A stretch of 13,894 nucleotides of DNA, taken from positions 1 through 13,894 of the forward strand of contig QHRI01000144.1 of the NCBI GenBank assembly GCA_003221375.1, in the 5' to 3' direction. The translations under genes were made by a program, and so were the position numbers. Below, one piece after another: positions 1-7,850 of this stretch; position 1 is the stretch's first letter; the number at the start of each line of letters is the position of its first letter. A model generated the notes under the pieces. It was not told the DNA's origin. It ran no database searches and worked only from the letters and a program-made list of their open reading frames with translations. This DNA comes from Verrucomicrobiota bacterium (GTDB taxonomy: Bacteria; Verrucomicrobiota; Verrucomicrobiia; Chthoniobacterales; UBA10450).

Positions 1-712
1 CACCGCGCCCAATACCTGTGGCTCCAAGTAAGCTTGAAAACTGATTGCGGATTTTTCCTTGCTCGCGCAACAATCCGTTTACTTCATCGCTTGCCCGAAT
101 AGATGGACCGGCCTGATCGTACGGAGGTTGTGCGGACATTCCGCCCGCCACGAAGCTTTTCGTCCGCGCACTCAATAGATCCGCCCAGAATGTTGCCACT
201 GGTGCAGGTATCGGGCCACCACCGCCTGCAGTTCCCGCAGAAAATTTCTTCGCCTCGTCCTTACTAATCTGGAGATTGGAACTGAGCTTTTGAGTCGCTG
301 CGACGAATGAACGCACGGACGCATTACCGGGAGCGTTTCTCAGTTTTTCAAAATTAGCTGGGCTGGGGTTCGAAGGGAGATCGGAGTGTAGAAAAACCTT
401 CAGTTCACGATGCCTTGTTGCGTCCCATCGACGCAGCGCCTCGACTTGCTGAGCGGGTGCACCCGTCACTACGTAGCAACTTTGCACGGCGAGAAACCGC
501 GGATTACTCATGGGCGGTCCGTGTGCCGTCTTCACATCGCTTTTTGCAAGCTGTGCAAGATCAACCTTGTCAAAAATCGAAAACGAGGCGAGCTCTGAGA
601 CGGCGTCAGCGCGTGCTGTGGTCAGTCCCAGGCGCAACACAGATAGCAAGAGCAAGAGAGCGCCCGCCCTTACAAGGAGTGGCCACCGCAGATTCAGCAT
701 CTTAGTTTTCAT
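1..712 (-). CDS. Secreted protein of unknown function, C-terminus beyond left edge
   Basis: An open minus-strand frame runs from ATG at 712 to the window edge without a stop, about 237 codons. Residues 1-36 form a signal peptide: a basic start (MKTKM), a leucine-rich core (GALLLLLSVLRLGL) and an A-R-A type cleavage site, so the protein is probably exported. After it come a short segment around ELASFSIFDKVDL, a single Cys in VQSCYVV, a hydrophilic charged middle, and a Gly-rich linker (GTAGGGG). I recognise no enzyme motif and assign no function. A second in-frame ATG lies five codons in, so the start is not certain; no clear ribosome binding site is seen. It is divergent from the ABC ATPase gene, with about 70 bases between the starts, so the two promoters must share that space. 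Confidence 0.7.
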   Translation of the reverse strand, partial: MKTKMLNLRWPLLVRAGALLLLLSVLRLGLTTARADAVSELASFSIFDKVDLAQLAKSDVKTAHGPPMSNPRFLAVQSCYVVTGAPAQQVEALRRWDATRHRELKVFLHSDLPSNPSPANFEKLRNAPGNASVRSFVAATQKLSSNLQISKDEAKKFSAGTAGGGGPIPAPVATFWADLLSARTKSFVAGGMSAQPPYDQAGPSIRASDEVNGLLREQGKIRNQFSSLLGATGIGRG

Positions 713-781
713 GAGCGACAGATGTGACAGCAAATGCCAGATGGTTGCAAATTATTTGGATCATCGCAATAGGGTTTCATC

Positions 782-1665
782 ATGAGCGAATCGGTGATCG
801 TGCTCGACCATCTGAGCAAGAGCTTCGGTAACGTCCATGCCGTGCACGATCTTTCCCTTCAAATCGAAGCGGGCACAATCTTTGGTTTTCTCGGGGCGAA
901 TGGCGCGGGAAAAACGACCACGATTCGAATGTTGTGCGGTCTGACCCATCCAACGGCTGGCAATGCAACAATCGCCGGCAAGGATGTTTGGAAAGATCGA
1001 CAACAGGTTAGAACGAAGTTTGGCTACGTTCCACAACGCTTTAGTCTTTACCGTGATCTCACCGTCCTGGAGAACTTCCGCTTTTTCGGCGGCGCGTATG
1101 GAGTTCCGGGCGCGGAATTGGAGCGGCGGATCAAGCGCTTGCTTCGGCTGAGCGACTTGCAAGAAAAAGTTAATGCTGCCGCGGGAAGTCTATCTGGCGG
1201 CATGCGGCAATTGCTGGCGATCGGTTGCGCGCTGGTGCACGATCCGCCGCTCCTTTTTTTTGACGAACCGACAGCAGGCCTTGATCCCGTTCACCGGCAG
1301 CAAATTTGGAACTTACTCTATGACCTGAGTAACGTATCGAGAGTGGGCGGCTACTGGCGAAAGCTTCGCCACGCGCTTTGAAATCGAGCTTTCGTGTTCG
1401 CCTGCTCGAGATCGATGTGGAACCGCTCATGCTTGCACTGGTGCGATTGCGGGATCGGCCCGAGCTGCTGGGCGTTTCCTTGCGCAGCGGGAGCCTGCGC
1501 CTGTACGCGCAGGAACCGGAAAAATTGATGGCAAGATGGCGTGAGGACTGGCCTTTTCAAGACCTGCGTTTGTTAGGAGAGCGCTGGGTTGAACCCGACA
1601 TGGAAGACGTTTTCACCGCGTATTCGCAGGGCTACGATGGTGTCTTGAAAAAACCGGCACCATGA
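782..1665 (+). pseudogene. ABC-2 exporter ATP-binding subunit, broken by internal deletion and frameshift
   Basis: The first frame (782-1381) gives a normal ABC ATPase up to about residue 183: Walker A GANGAGKTT at 38-46, Q-loop Gln85, signature LSGGM at 137-141, Walker B LLFFDE at 157-162 and the D-loop GLD. It then reads into unrelated sequence and stops at 1381. The typical end of the same protein appears in another frame, open from 1333: IESGRLLAKASPRAL, then a C-terminal regulatory region ending at 1665. The switch (H-loop) histidine segment expected between them, roughly 20-25 residues, is absent from all frames. So this is a deletion that also changes frame near 1328-1340, not a simple one-base slip. 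As read, the product would lack the H-loop and should not work. The stop overlaps the permease start by ATGA, which implies coupling. Either a real pseudogene or an assembly fault. Confidence 0.85.
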
Positions 1666-2849
1666 ACTGGCCATCATTGAGGGCAATTACGAGCGTCGCT
1701 TACAAAGAATTCCTGCACATCTATCGCGATCGGCGTGTCTTGCTTTTATTGATCATTCTCCCGCCGCTCTTTACGCTAATGTTCGGGCACGCCTTCGAAA
1801 ATACTGAGCTCACTGGGGTGCCAGCGTTACTAATCGATCGCGATCAGACGCCGCGTAGCGCCCATTTCATCGAGATAATCTCCAAGGACAAAACATTTCA
1901 TTGGAGAATGCCAGCGCCGGAGTTTCACGATGAGTCGGACCTCATCAGAAATGGAGTGAAGGCAACTCTGGTTGTCCCGGCAGGTTGGACCGATAGCATC
2001 AACAAAGGCGATCCGAAGCCGCTGCCTCTTTACCTCGACGACAGCGACACGAATACTGCCAGCGCGGTGGAAGGTGCTGTGCAAAAAAATTTAGGTACAT
2101 TCCAGGCCAAGGAGCGCGACCTGCTGGTGGAGTCGCTCCCGGAGGAGGTGATCGAGTTAGGCAAGAAATTGCCCATCGATATCCGTAAACAATTCGTCTC
2201 GCTCATGACCGCATGGAGTGCGGAATCGAAGAACTTGTACAATCCGAAGTCGCGATTCATCGATTACGTCGTGCCAGGCGTGATCGGATTAATTTTACAA
2301 TTACTGACTGTCACCCTCATGGCCTGCACCATCGCCCGCGAGCGCGAATCGGGCACACTCTATCAATTGCTGGTGACTTCACTGCAGCGCGGTGAAATCG
2401 TGATCGGAAAAATGCTGCCGTATCTGGTTGTCTCCATTTGTTTAGTAATGGTGATCGTGGCGCTTAGTTGGTGGCATTTTGGGGTGGCATTTTATCAGCC
2501 TCTCGCACTGGCCTTGATCTGTCTGCTGTTCCTCCTCTGCTCACTCGGCTTGGGGTTATTGATTTCGACCTTCTCGCGCACTCAAACGCAAGCCATCCAA
2601 TTTTCCGTTTTTTTTCTGTTGCCGGTCTTTGTTCTCTCAGGCGCATTTGCGCCACTCGAGCAACTACCAAGAGCAATCCAATACATCTCGGAACTCTTCC
2701 CTCTAACGCATTTTTGTCGGGCCTTTCGGTTAGTAAATATGTACCACGCAGGCGTCTCGTTTTATGTTATCGATCTTGTTGTGCTTTTGGCGGGCGCGCT
2801 GGCCACGTTTATTGGCGCGGCCTTTCTCTTAAAACGAATCGAGCAGTAA
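1662..2849 (+). CDS. ABC-2 type transporter permease (YbhS/YbhR/YhhJ-like)
   Basis: This 395-residue protein has the standard plan of ABC-2 exporter permeases of the YbhR/YbhS type. It begins with a cytoplasmic start (AYKEFLHIYRDRR), then TM1 (VLLLLIILPPLFTLMFG), a large periplasmic domain of about 190 residues, and five more membrane segments in the C-terminal half. The conserved cytoplasmic stretch ARERESGTLYQLLVTSLQR, followed by EIVIGKMLPY, is diagnostic of the family. FVLSGAFAPLEQLP and the following SELFPLTHFCRAFR are the usual late motifs. It should pair with the upstream ATPase as inner-membrane half-transporters exporting a hydrophobic or toxic compound; the substrate cannot be told. 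The gene is intact, although its ATPase partner is broken as read, and its start lies inside the ATPase stop (ATGA). Confidence 0.93.
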   Translation: MNWPSLRAITSVAYKEFLHIYRDRRVLLLLIILPPLFTLMFGHAFENTELTGVPALLIDRDQTPRSAHFIEIISKDKTFHWRMPAPEFHDESDLIRNGVKATLVVPAGWTDSINKGDPKPLPLYLDDSDTNTASAVEGAVQKNLGTFQAKERDLLVESLPEEVIELGKKLPIDIRKQFVSLMTAWSAESKNLYNPKSRFIDYVVPGVIGLILQLLTVTLMACTIARERESGTLYQLLVTSLQRGEIVIGKMLPYLVVSICLVMVIVALSWWHFGVAFYQPLALALICLLFLLCSLGLGLLISTFSRTQTQAIQFSVFFLLPVFVLSGAFAPLEQLPRAIQYISELFPLTHFCRAFRLVNMYHAGVSFYVIDLVVLLAGALATFIGAAFLLKRIEQ

Positions 2850-2893
2850 GGTCGTCGGACAGCCACTTTCGGCCGCGTGAACGATCTTGATTT

Positions 2894-2899
2894 GAAGGA
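2894..2899 (+). promoter_or_regulatory. Ribosome binding site of the SCP2-domain gene
   Basis: GAAGGA lies six bases before the ATG at 2906. It is one of the few good Shine-Dalgarno matches in the window and supports that start. Confidence 0.7.
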
Positions 2900-2905
2900 A
2901 GCACG

Positions 2906-3319
2906 ATGAAAGCAAACAAGTGGTATTTGAGCCTGGCGATGGCGACAATGATCACGGTAATCGGTTTGGGCGCGGCAAGCGCGGCCTCAAACGAGCCTTC
3001 GACTTCGACGCCGCAGCAGGTGTTTGACTCGATGCGCGACAGTTTCCAAGCCAATAAGGCAAAGGGAGTACACGCGCGCTACCAATGGGAGCTCAGTGGC
3101 CCCAATGGCGGAGAATGGTGGATCGACGTGAACGACGGGACCTACAAAATGGGAAAGGGAAAGATCGATAATCCGAGCGTCACATTCATCACTAGCGACA
3201 ACGATTGGGTCGCGATGTCGAATGGGAAACTCAAGGGCACATGGGCTTATATGACCGGCCGCCTGAAAGTTCGCGGTAGTCAGGCGGTAGCGCGAAAGCT
3301 TAACGAAATATTTCCCTAG
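2906..3319 (+). CDS. Exported SCP2 sterol-transfer-domain protein
   Basis: This 137-residue protein starts with a signal peptide: a Lys-containing start, a hydrophobic core (LAMATMITVIGLGAA) and an ASA cleavage site near residue 26. The mature part matches an SCP2 domain, a small hydrophobic-cavity fold that binds lipids or sterols. QQVFDSMRDSFQ is followed by beta strands (YQWELSG, GEWWIDVNDG), then NPSVTFITSDNDWVAMSNGK and the typical ending MTGRLKVRGSQAVARKLNEIF. Most bacterial SCP2 proteins are cytoplasmic, so a signal peptide is notable. It lies 56 bases after the permease in the same direction, so it may be transcribed with the exporter and carry lipid in the periplasm (inference). Its TAG stop overlaps the stop of the convergent gene. 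The domain call is strong; ligand and role are unknown. Confidence 0.85.
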   Translation: MKANKWYLSLAMATMITVIGLGAASAASNEPSTSTPQQVFDSMRDSFQANKAKGVHARYQWELSGPNGGEWWIDVNDGTYKMGKGKIDNPSVTFITSDNDWVAMSNGKLKGTWAYMTGRLKVRGSQAVARKLNEIFP

Positions 3320-4224
3320 AATTTCGCTGTAACCTCGAACTTGACGAAAGGGGCAGGATTTGTCTTGGCGCTTGCTTCGGCTCGGAAGAAATCAAAGTCG
3401 CGCCTGACCGTGACGCCGCCTCCAAGCGTGATCTCAAACGGCTTGAGGCCAGAGTAGGTCGCCTGTACCCCAGCCTTGTCCTCGCTGTATTGGACGACTG
3501 CGTCATGCACCTGCAACTTTCTCTCGGGGGTTATGACATCATCGGTGCGGTAACTCTCGTAAAACAAATTTCCGAAGATACGAAATTCCCAATTATCGCT
3601 GGGATTGTAAACCAAGGCAGGTTTTGGGAACACACCCTCAAGGCGGAAGTGGTCGCTGAACAGCCAGATGATACCGCCGCCGGGGGCAACGATGGGATTC
3701 GAATAGATGCTGCCACCTGCGCCGATCACGGCGAAGATTTTGTCCTTCTTGAGCGGAAACGTGACCCACACTTTCCACGGAATGTCGATTGAATCGCCTG
3801 TGACATTGCTTTCGAAATAAGGACCGGGCTGGATCTCAATACCCGCGCCGGCGTGATCGTGCACCACGTACTCAAACGCCAAAAGGGCGTGCACAGTCTG
3901 GAGATGGTCAGGCAACCCATTGTTGGTTCCATTGAAATCAAATCGCTCGTACTCGACGCCTGCCCGGAAATACCACTTCCCTGTGATGAGGAAGCGATGA
4001 GCGTAGCTAAAGTCATTGTATAGCGAATCGCCGTTACCGAACTTGCCGTGGTCGTCGAAGAAACTGCTATTGCCGGTGTAGTTCAGTTCGTAATCAAAAA
4101 GCTCGCGGTGATTTTCGTCCGCTGGTGTGGGCGAAGGCTGAGCCTCGTACGTCGCGGTTCCCGCAATCACCGGGGTGACGGCAATGAGCAACAAGCTGAT
4201 AAAGAACAGTCGTAAGTTTTTCAT
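3316..4224 (-). CDS. Outer-membrane beta-barrel protein, DUF6268-like
   Basis: The 302-residue protein begins with a signal peptide (MKNLRLFFISLLLIAVTPVIAG). A short Pro-rich linker follows, then alternating polar/hydrophobic strands such as YNDFSYAHRFLITGKWYFRAGVEYERFDF. It closes with strands ending in the C-terminal phenylalanine (KFEVTAKF) expected of BAM-inserted barrels. Gly-rich turns (APGGGIIW, LGGGVTVRR) fit a barrel of about 12-14 strands. The whole resembles the DUF6268 outer-membrane family common in Verrucomicrobiota and Bacteroidota, but that family name is from memory and the function is unknown. It is transcribed toward the SCP2 gene, and the two stop codons overlap in CTAG. 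There is no evident operon partner on its own strand. Confidence 0.75.
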   Translation of the reverse strand: MKNLRLFFISLLLIAVTPVIAGTATYEAQPSPTPADENHRELFDYELNYTGNSSFFDDHGKFGNGDSLYNDFSYAHRFLITGKWYFRAGVEYERFDFNGTNNGLPDHLQTVHALLAFEYVVHDHAGAGIEIQPGPYFESNVTGDSIDIPWKVWVTFPLKKDKIFAVIGAGGSIYSNPIVAPGGGIIWLFSDHFRLEGVFPKPALVYNPSDNWEFRIFGNLFYESYRTDDVITPERKLQVHDAVVQYSEDKAGVQATYSGLKPFEITLGGGVTVRRDFDFFRAEASAKTNPAPFVKFEVTAKF

Positions 4225-4460
4225 AGGTCAAGGCGACTCGGTTACATATCGGATGAACCCGCTGGTCCCGATGTATCCGGTCGAAAATATTCTGGCAAGG
4301 CAATAATTCGAGAAAGTCGAGAGTCGCTTGGGCACGCAACAAGCCGTGCGCCTCGCGATTCGCACCGACCCAGGTTTGGTGCAACCCCAGCTTGCGATTC
4401 GCGTGATCGTTGCGGAACGAGAAAGTTTTTCCGTTTGACAGGTGTTAAATCGGAACTAAA
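4225..4460. other. Divergent intergenic region, no convincing gene
   Basis: This 236-base gap separates the starts of the barrel gene (-) and the PAP2 gene (+), so it should hold both promoters. A short plus-strand frame (4252-4437) reads like protein around the words RLGTQQAVRLAIRTDPG, but a stop at about 4303 interrupts it and no start or ribosome site supports it; it may be a decayed fragment or chance. The only promoter-like match I see is the one listed at 4435-4462. Confidence 0.4.
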
Positions 4461-4462
4461 TT
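4435..4462 (+). promoter_or_regulatory. Possible sigma-70 promoter upstream of PAP2 gene
   Basis: A perfect -35 hexamer TTGACA (4435-4440) is followed after 16 bases by TAAATT (4457-4462, 4 of 6 matches to TATAAT). If this is real, transcription begins near 4470, which disfavours the TTG start at 4461 and favours the ATG at 4509 for the PAP2 gene. Confidence 0.35.
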
Positions 4463-5132
4463 GGCATGCCTTTTTGTGACAACTCCCCCTATTCTCCTCC
4501 AGAACTCAATGGCCCTCGCCGTTGCGAACCCTCTCGCCGGACCTGATCACGAGCTTGCGGGATGGTTCCATGAGCGGCTGACTCCAGCATTCGTTGCCGT
4601 GCTGCACGCATTCACCGACTTCGGCTCCGGGGAGTGGATCGGTATTATTGTCTCCGTGTTAGTGTTGTTTTTTGCATGGAAACGATGGTGGCCGTCGCTC
4701 GTCACTCTAATTGTCGCCGTTCCCGGTGGCATGCTCCTAAACGAGTGGGTCAAGGTTGTTGTTCACAGGCAACGCCCTTTTCTTGATGGCCCGTTCGTTG
4801 ATTGGTCTGGTTACAGTTTTGCCAGTGGCCACACCATCGGAGCCACTCTGCTTTATGGGCAACTGCTGCTTCTGGTTTTGCCCGTTCTCAAAGCGCGCCA
4901 TTGGCGGCTGCTGTCGATTTTCAGCGCGATATCGCTAGTCGCCCTGGTAGGGTTCAGCCGTATTGCATTAGGCGCGCATTTTCTCACTGACGCCTTGTGC
5001 GTAGTGCTTGGCCGGCCCATGCATCGAGGCGGTTTTCGATCGCAGACAGCGCTCATTTTTCCCGAAGAGAACGAGGCTGTCCTTGTGCCGGTGGAGCGCG
5101 TGGCACAAAACGGGATTCCATCCTCTAGATAA
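4461..5132 (+). CDS. PAP2-family membrane phosphatase (possible C-terminal frameshift)
   Basis: All three motifs of the PAP2/undecaprenyl-pyrophosphatase-type superfamily are present: KVVVHRQRP (residues 98-106), SFASGH (119-124, Ala instead of the usual Pro in PSGH) and SRIALGAHFLTD (166-177). The phosphohydrolase site should face the periplasm and act on a lipid phosphate such as phosphatidate or polyprenyl diphosphate. Hydrophobic segments around GIIVSVLVLFF, LVTLIVAVPGG, TLLYGQLLLLVLPVL and FSAISLVALVGF span the membrane. After Asp177 the family normally has a last membrane helix, but here the frame turns hydrophilic. In the +1 frame from about 5008 a more family-like tail is open (LAGPCIEAVFDRRQR) to a stop at 5157, so one base may be wrong near 5007. 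The start is uncertain: TTG 4461, GTG 4476 or ATG 4509. The next plus-strand gene (5212) also concerns lipids. Confidence 0.85.
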   Translation: MACLFVTTPPILLQNSMALAVANPLAGPDHELAGWFHERLTPAFVAVLHAFTDFGSGEWIGIIVSVLVLFFAWKRWWPSLVTLIVAVPGGMLLNEWVKVVVHRQRPFLDGPFVDWSGYSFASGHTIGATLLYGQLLLLVLPVLKARHWRLLSIFSAISLVALVGFSRIALGAHFLTDALCVVLGRPMHRGGFRSQTALIFPEENEAVLVPVERVAQNGIPSSR

Positions 5133-5211
5133 AGTCCATCGCCTCGGGGCCAGGTAGGCGAATCATCTCGTGTAGGCGCACCTTGCTGCGCGCGCCCGAA
5201 TTGGTCTCGAA

Positions 5212-6219
5212 ATGAGAGCGCCCGGCAAGCTTCGACTCACGATTTACGTACTTGCTTTCGCAGGAGCGGCGCTATTTACCGCTCTTTTGATTCACCAGGG
5301 TGCCCGGCAAGTCCTGGATGCATTTGCCACGGGGGAATGGGGAATTTTGGGAGTCGTTGTCTACCATCTCATTCCATTATTTCTTGATGCGATCGCCTGG
5401 TGGGTGCTCTTTCCGAGACCTGATCGCCTGCCGTTGTTTCAACTTTTTTGGATGCGCTGGATTGGCGAGTCTATCAGCGCGCTGGTGCCTTCTGCCGCGG
5501 TTGGCGGTGACATTGTGAGGGCGCGTCTCGCGGCGATTAAAGGCTCCTCGCTGCCCGTCGCCGCAGGCACCGTGCTCGTCGACATTACGCTCGGCATTTT
5601 TGTACAGGCCGGATTTACCTTGCTTGGACTTGTGCTGCTCGTCGCAGCAACCGGCAAAAACAGCTTTGTTGGTCCAACTTTGATCGGGATAGTGATCGCA
5701 CTTTTTGCGTTTGCTGGTTTCTATTTTGTGCAGCGACTCGGAATCTTTCGTTTCCTCGCTAGCATCATTTCGCGTTTGGCAGGTTCGTCAGATTGGCAGT
5801 CCCTCGTGCAAGGCGGCGATACGCTGGACCGAACCGTCCGCTCTCTCTATGCACGACGGGCCGGCGTATTCGGCTGCTCCGCTTGGACCATGGCCTCCCT
5901 CGTTTTTGGCTCAGGAGAAATTTGGCTGGCGCTATGGTTCCTCGACCTGCCTGCTTCGTTCCTGAATGCGCTCATTTTGCAAAGCATGGTGTTAACAATT
6001 CGTTCGGCAGCATTCGTGGTTCCAGCAGGACTGGGAGTGCAGGAAGGCGGCTATCTGCTGGTCGGCAGTTTGCTTGGCATTTCGGGGGACGGCGCCTTCG
6101 CCCTTTCCCTGGTGTGGCGAGCGCGCGAAATTGGCCTCGGCATTCCGGCAGTCATCGTCTGGCAAGTCATTGAGGCCCGGCGTCTCTGGCGGACCCGCGC
6201 CGCAGCGACTGCGCGGTAA
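5212..6219 (+). CDS. HpnL-like / LPG-synthase-TM family integral membrane protein
   Basis: The 335-residue, strongly hydrophobic protein has about eight membrane segments and the hallmarks of the LPG_synthase_TM (UPF0104) family. These are GESISALVPSAAVGGDIVRARL at about residues 85-106, VPAGLGVQEGGY at about 270-281, then ALSLVWRARE before the last helix. These match the hopanoid-associated protein HpnL more closely than MprF, and no lysyl-transferase domain is attached. HpnL is thought to help move or place hopanoids in the outer membrane, but no other hopanoid gene lies in the window, so that role is not shown here. Other members of the family act in lipid or polyprenyl transport. It follows the PAP2 gene by about 80 bases on the same strand. 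The kinase gene on the opposite strand overlaps its 3' end by up to 169 bases. Confidence 0.85.
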   Translation: MRAPGKLRLTIYVLAFAGAALFTALLIHQGARQVLDAFATGEWGILGVVVYHLIPLFLDAIAWWVLFPRPDRLPLFQLFWMRWIGESISALVPSAAVGGDIVRARLAAIKGSSLPVAAGTVLVDITLGIFVQAGFTLLGLVLLVAATGKNSFVGPTLIGIVIALFAFAGFYFVQRLGIFRFLASIISRLAGSSDWQSLVQGGDTLDRTVRSLYARRAGVFGCSAWTMASLVFGSGEIWLALWFLDLPASFLNALILQSMVLTIRSAAFVVPAGLGVQEGGYLLVGSLLGISGDGAFALSLVWRAREIGLGIPAVIVWQVIEARRLWRTRAAATAR

Positions 6220-6996
6220 TGCCCGAGATGGGAAGTCAGATCCCGAAGTTTTGCCAGTCGCTGTTTTATTTTCGCCGGGTTGGCGAAACTGGTTCGAACA
6301 CCCCACCAGATCCAGGCCATGCCGCTCGGTGGCGACAACTGGCGTGACAATTGCGCGATTACAGGCCCATTATCGTATGCATTCAGAAACGCCAGGGTAA
6401 AAGGTAACCATTGCCGTGCGGACGCAGTGGCGATCAAGTCCAGCAGAAAGATCAGTAAATCATCGGCGTGCCGTGATAACGTCGGCAGAGATTTATCGTG
6501 GACAATTTCAAAGTCGATTAACCGCGCCCGATCGCTCTTTTCGTCATAGATCACGTTGGCCATGCCGGCGTCGCCGTGAGACCAGGAACCGCGGAAGTCT
6601 TTGCTCCAGAACTGGTGTGCTCGTCGGAATTCGATTCCAGCTGCTTCCACCATCCGGCGGGTGAGCGTGTGATGAGACGTGAAACCGATCGCCGTTGAGC
6701 ATCTTGAAACATTCCACCTCCCACCGTTGCCAGTCTTCCGTTTTGGTCCAGAAACGAATCGGCAAGCCAGCTATGCGAAAATATAAGTTGGCCAACTCAG
6801 TCAATTGCTCGCCATACACGTGACGTCGCTTGATCACCACCGGCCGTCCACGCCGGACTGCTTCCGAGATTGAATTGATCTTTAGAGAGTCGACGAACCG
6901 TGCTGCGGCAGTGCTTAGAGCGTCAGGCAAGAGTTGCTCTGCCGAACTAGTCCCATTATCTCCCATTGGCATTAGTGATTTCTTATTCGATCCCAT
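6051..6996 (-). pseudogene. APH/Kdo-kinase-fold phosphotransferase, frameshifted
   Basis: Two overlapping frames together make one kinase-like protein. The N-terminal frame (from ATG 6996) carries a nucleotide-binding lysine in VVIKRRHVYGEQ (Lys56) and runs through FKMLNGDRFHVSSH. The C-terminal frame carries the catalytic loop and metal site of aminoglycoside-phosphotransferase/Kdo-kinase-like proteins: SHGDAGMANVIYD, then ARLIDFE. They join by a one-base skip (or two-base loss) near 6675, where TLTRRMVEAAG follows SSH. The second frame then continues to 6051, antisense to the end of the HpnL-like gene. The last approximately 55 residues (many Arg, Pro, Thr) do not look natural, so the original stop may be lost as well. 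The substrate is unknown; a sugar or lipid-sugar is typical of the fold. Pseudogene or sequencing error. Confidence 0.75.
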
Positions 6997-7034
6997 GGCG
7001 TTTCGCGGCTGTGTGGCCCTGACGGCTTCAGATC

Positions 7035-7136
7035 GGGTTGAAGGGTAAAAAGCTGAAGAGTTAACGTTTCAAGAACTCCCTGTGCTCTAGCCCGGCTCCT
7101 TTTTTAACTTTGTAACTCCTTGAACCTTTCAACTTT
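7035..7136. repeat. Inverted pair of octamer arrays (GTTGAA type), copy 1
   Basis: Plus-sense octamers GGGTTGAA, GGGTAAAA, AGCTGAAG, AGTTAACG stand in exact 8-base phase at 7035-7066. After a core of about 38 bases, minus-sense octamers TAACTTTG, TAACTCCT, TGAACCTT, TCAACTTT follow at 7105-7136. The last unit contains the TGA stop codon of the metal hydrolase gene. The arrangement, arrays facing each other around a unique core, is repeated at 10021-10090. Confidence 0.6.
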
Positions 7137-7803
7137 TTACTTTGCTTTCCAGCGCAATCATCTCTCCGGGGCGCATCACGCGCAGCCGCGCTTTGACTTT
7201 GCGCTTTTTCAGTTCGCGTTCGAACAATTCGGGCGTACCTGTCAGCACCGGAAACGTTCCATAATGCATTGGAATTACGCTTTTCGGAGCCACTAGCTTC
7301 ACAGCTTCTGCCGCCCGAGCCGGTCCCATTGTAAAATGGTCGCCGATACAGACCAGCATGACGTCGGTCTTGTGAAATCGTTTGACCAGCGCCATGTCGG
7401 AAAACAAATCTGTATCGCCTGTATGATAGATAGTTGGCCCATCACGGAGGACGATGAGTAATCCTGTTGGATTGCCGGCATAGACCGGCGGCGCGTTTCC
7501 GCCTTTTTCAATAGATGAACCATGCCACGCTGGGACGAACTGCACTTTTACTTCACCATCAAGCAGCGAAATCTGACAAACCAGATTCGCGCCGGTGCGC
7601 TTCCCGATCTCCACCGTATTACCGACGTGATCGGTATGCCCGTGCGTCAGGAAAATAAGATCAACGTGATCGAGGCTGGCGAGCTCCTCCTTACCGCCCG
7701 CGAAAGCCGGATTTACCACCCAGGGGTCAATCAATAAAATCTTTCCCGTCGCGGTCCTGATTTTGAACGCCGCGTGCCCGTACCAGGTTAATTGAGTTTC
7801 CAT
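7129..7803 (-). CDS. UPF0173 metal-dependent hydrolase (metallo-beta-lactamase fold)
   Basis: With the start at ATG 7803 the protein has 224 residues, the usual family size, and begins METQLTWYGHAAFKI like its relatives. An ATG-type frame extends further upstream, but that extra part overlaps the end of ygfZ and is not family-like. The metal site THGHTDHVG (His54, His56, Asp58, His59) is complete. Further family positions are PAWHG (His94), YHTGDTD (about 126-132), GDHFTMGP and IPMHYGTF (His180). The family binds two metal ions, probably in the cytoplasm; its natural substrate is not established. It follows ygfZ on the same strand, with 85 bases between them that include a heptamer array. Its stop codon lies within an octamer repeat. 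Confidence 0.92.
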   Translation of the reverse strand: METQLTWYGHAAFKIRTATGKILLIDPWVVNPAFAGGKEELASLDHVDLIFLTHGHTDHVGNTVEIGKRTGANLVCQISLLDGEVKVQFVPAWHGSSIEKGGNAPPVYAGNPTGLLIVLRDGPTIYHTGDTDLFSDMALVKRFHKTDVMLVCIGDHFTMGPARAAEAVKLVAPKSVIPMHYGTFPVLTGTPELFERELKKRKVKARLRVMRPGEMIALESKVKS

Positions 7804-7850
7804 GCTAATGAGGAAATCGAAAAGCATTGCCTCGGCAAGGGTAGCGGCTT

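Noticed and set aside
713..781. Promoter pair between the secreted protein and ABC ATPase genes
   Set aside because: Only weak matches (TTGCAA without a good -10) on either strand; not worth a feature.
2468..2890. 140-codon plus-strand frame within the permease gene
   Set aside because: Out-of-frame shadow of the permease, whose membrane segments and ABC-2 motifs are clear.
4094..4384. Minus-strand frame over the start of the barrel gene and the gap
   Set aside because: It overlaps the well-supported signal peptide region in another frame and has no motif or ribosome site.
4252..4437. Protein-like fragment in the 4225-4460 gap
   Set aside because: Interrupted by TAA at about 4303, no start signal, no recognisable family; kept only as a remark in the gap entry.
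5154..5191. GTAG followed by GCGCA/TGCGC hairpin between the PAP2 and HpnL-like genes
   Set aside because: Stem of only five pairs; too weak to add to the REP-like units at 13280-13636.
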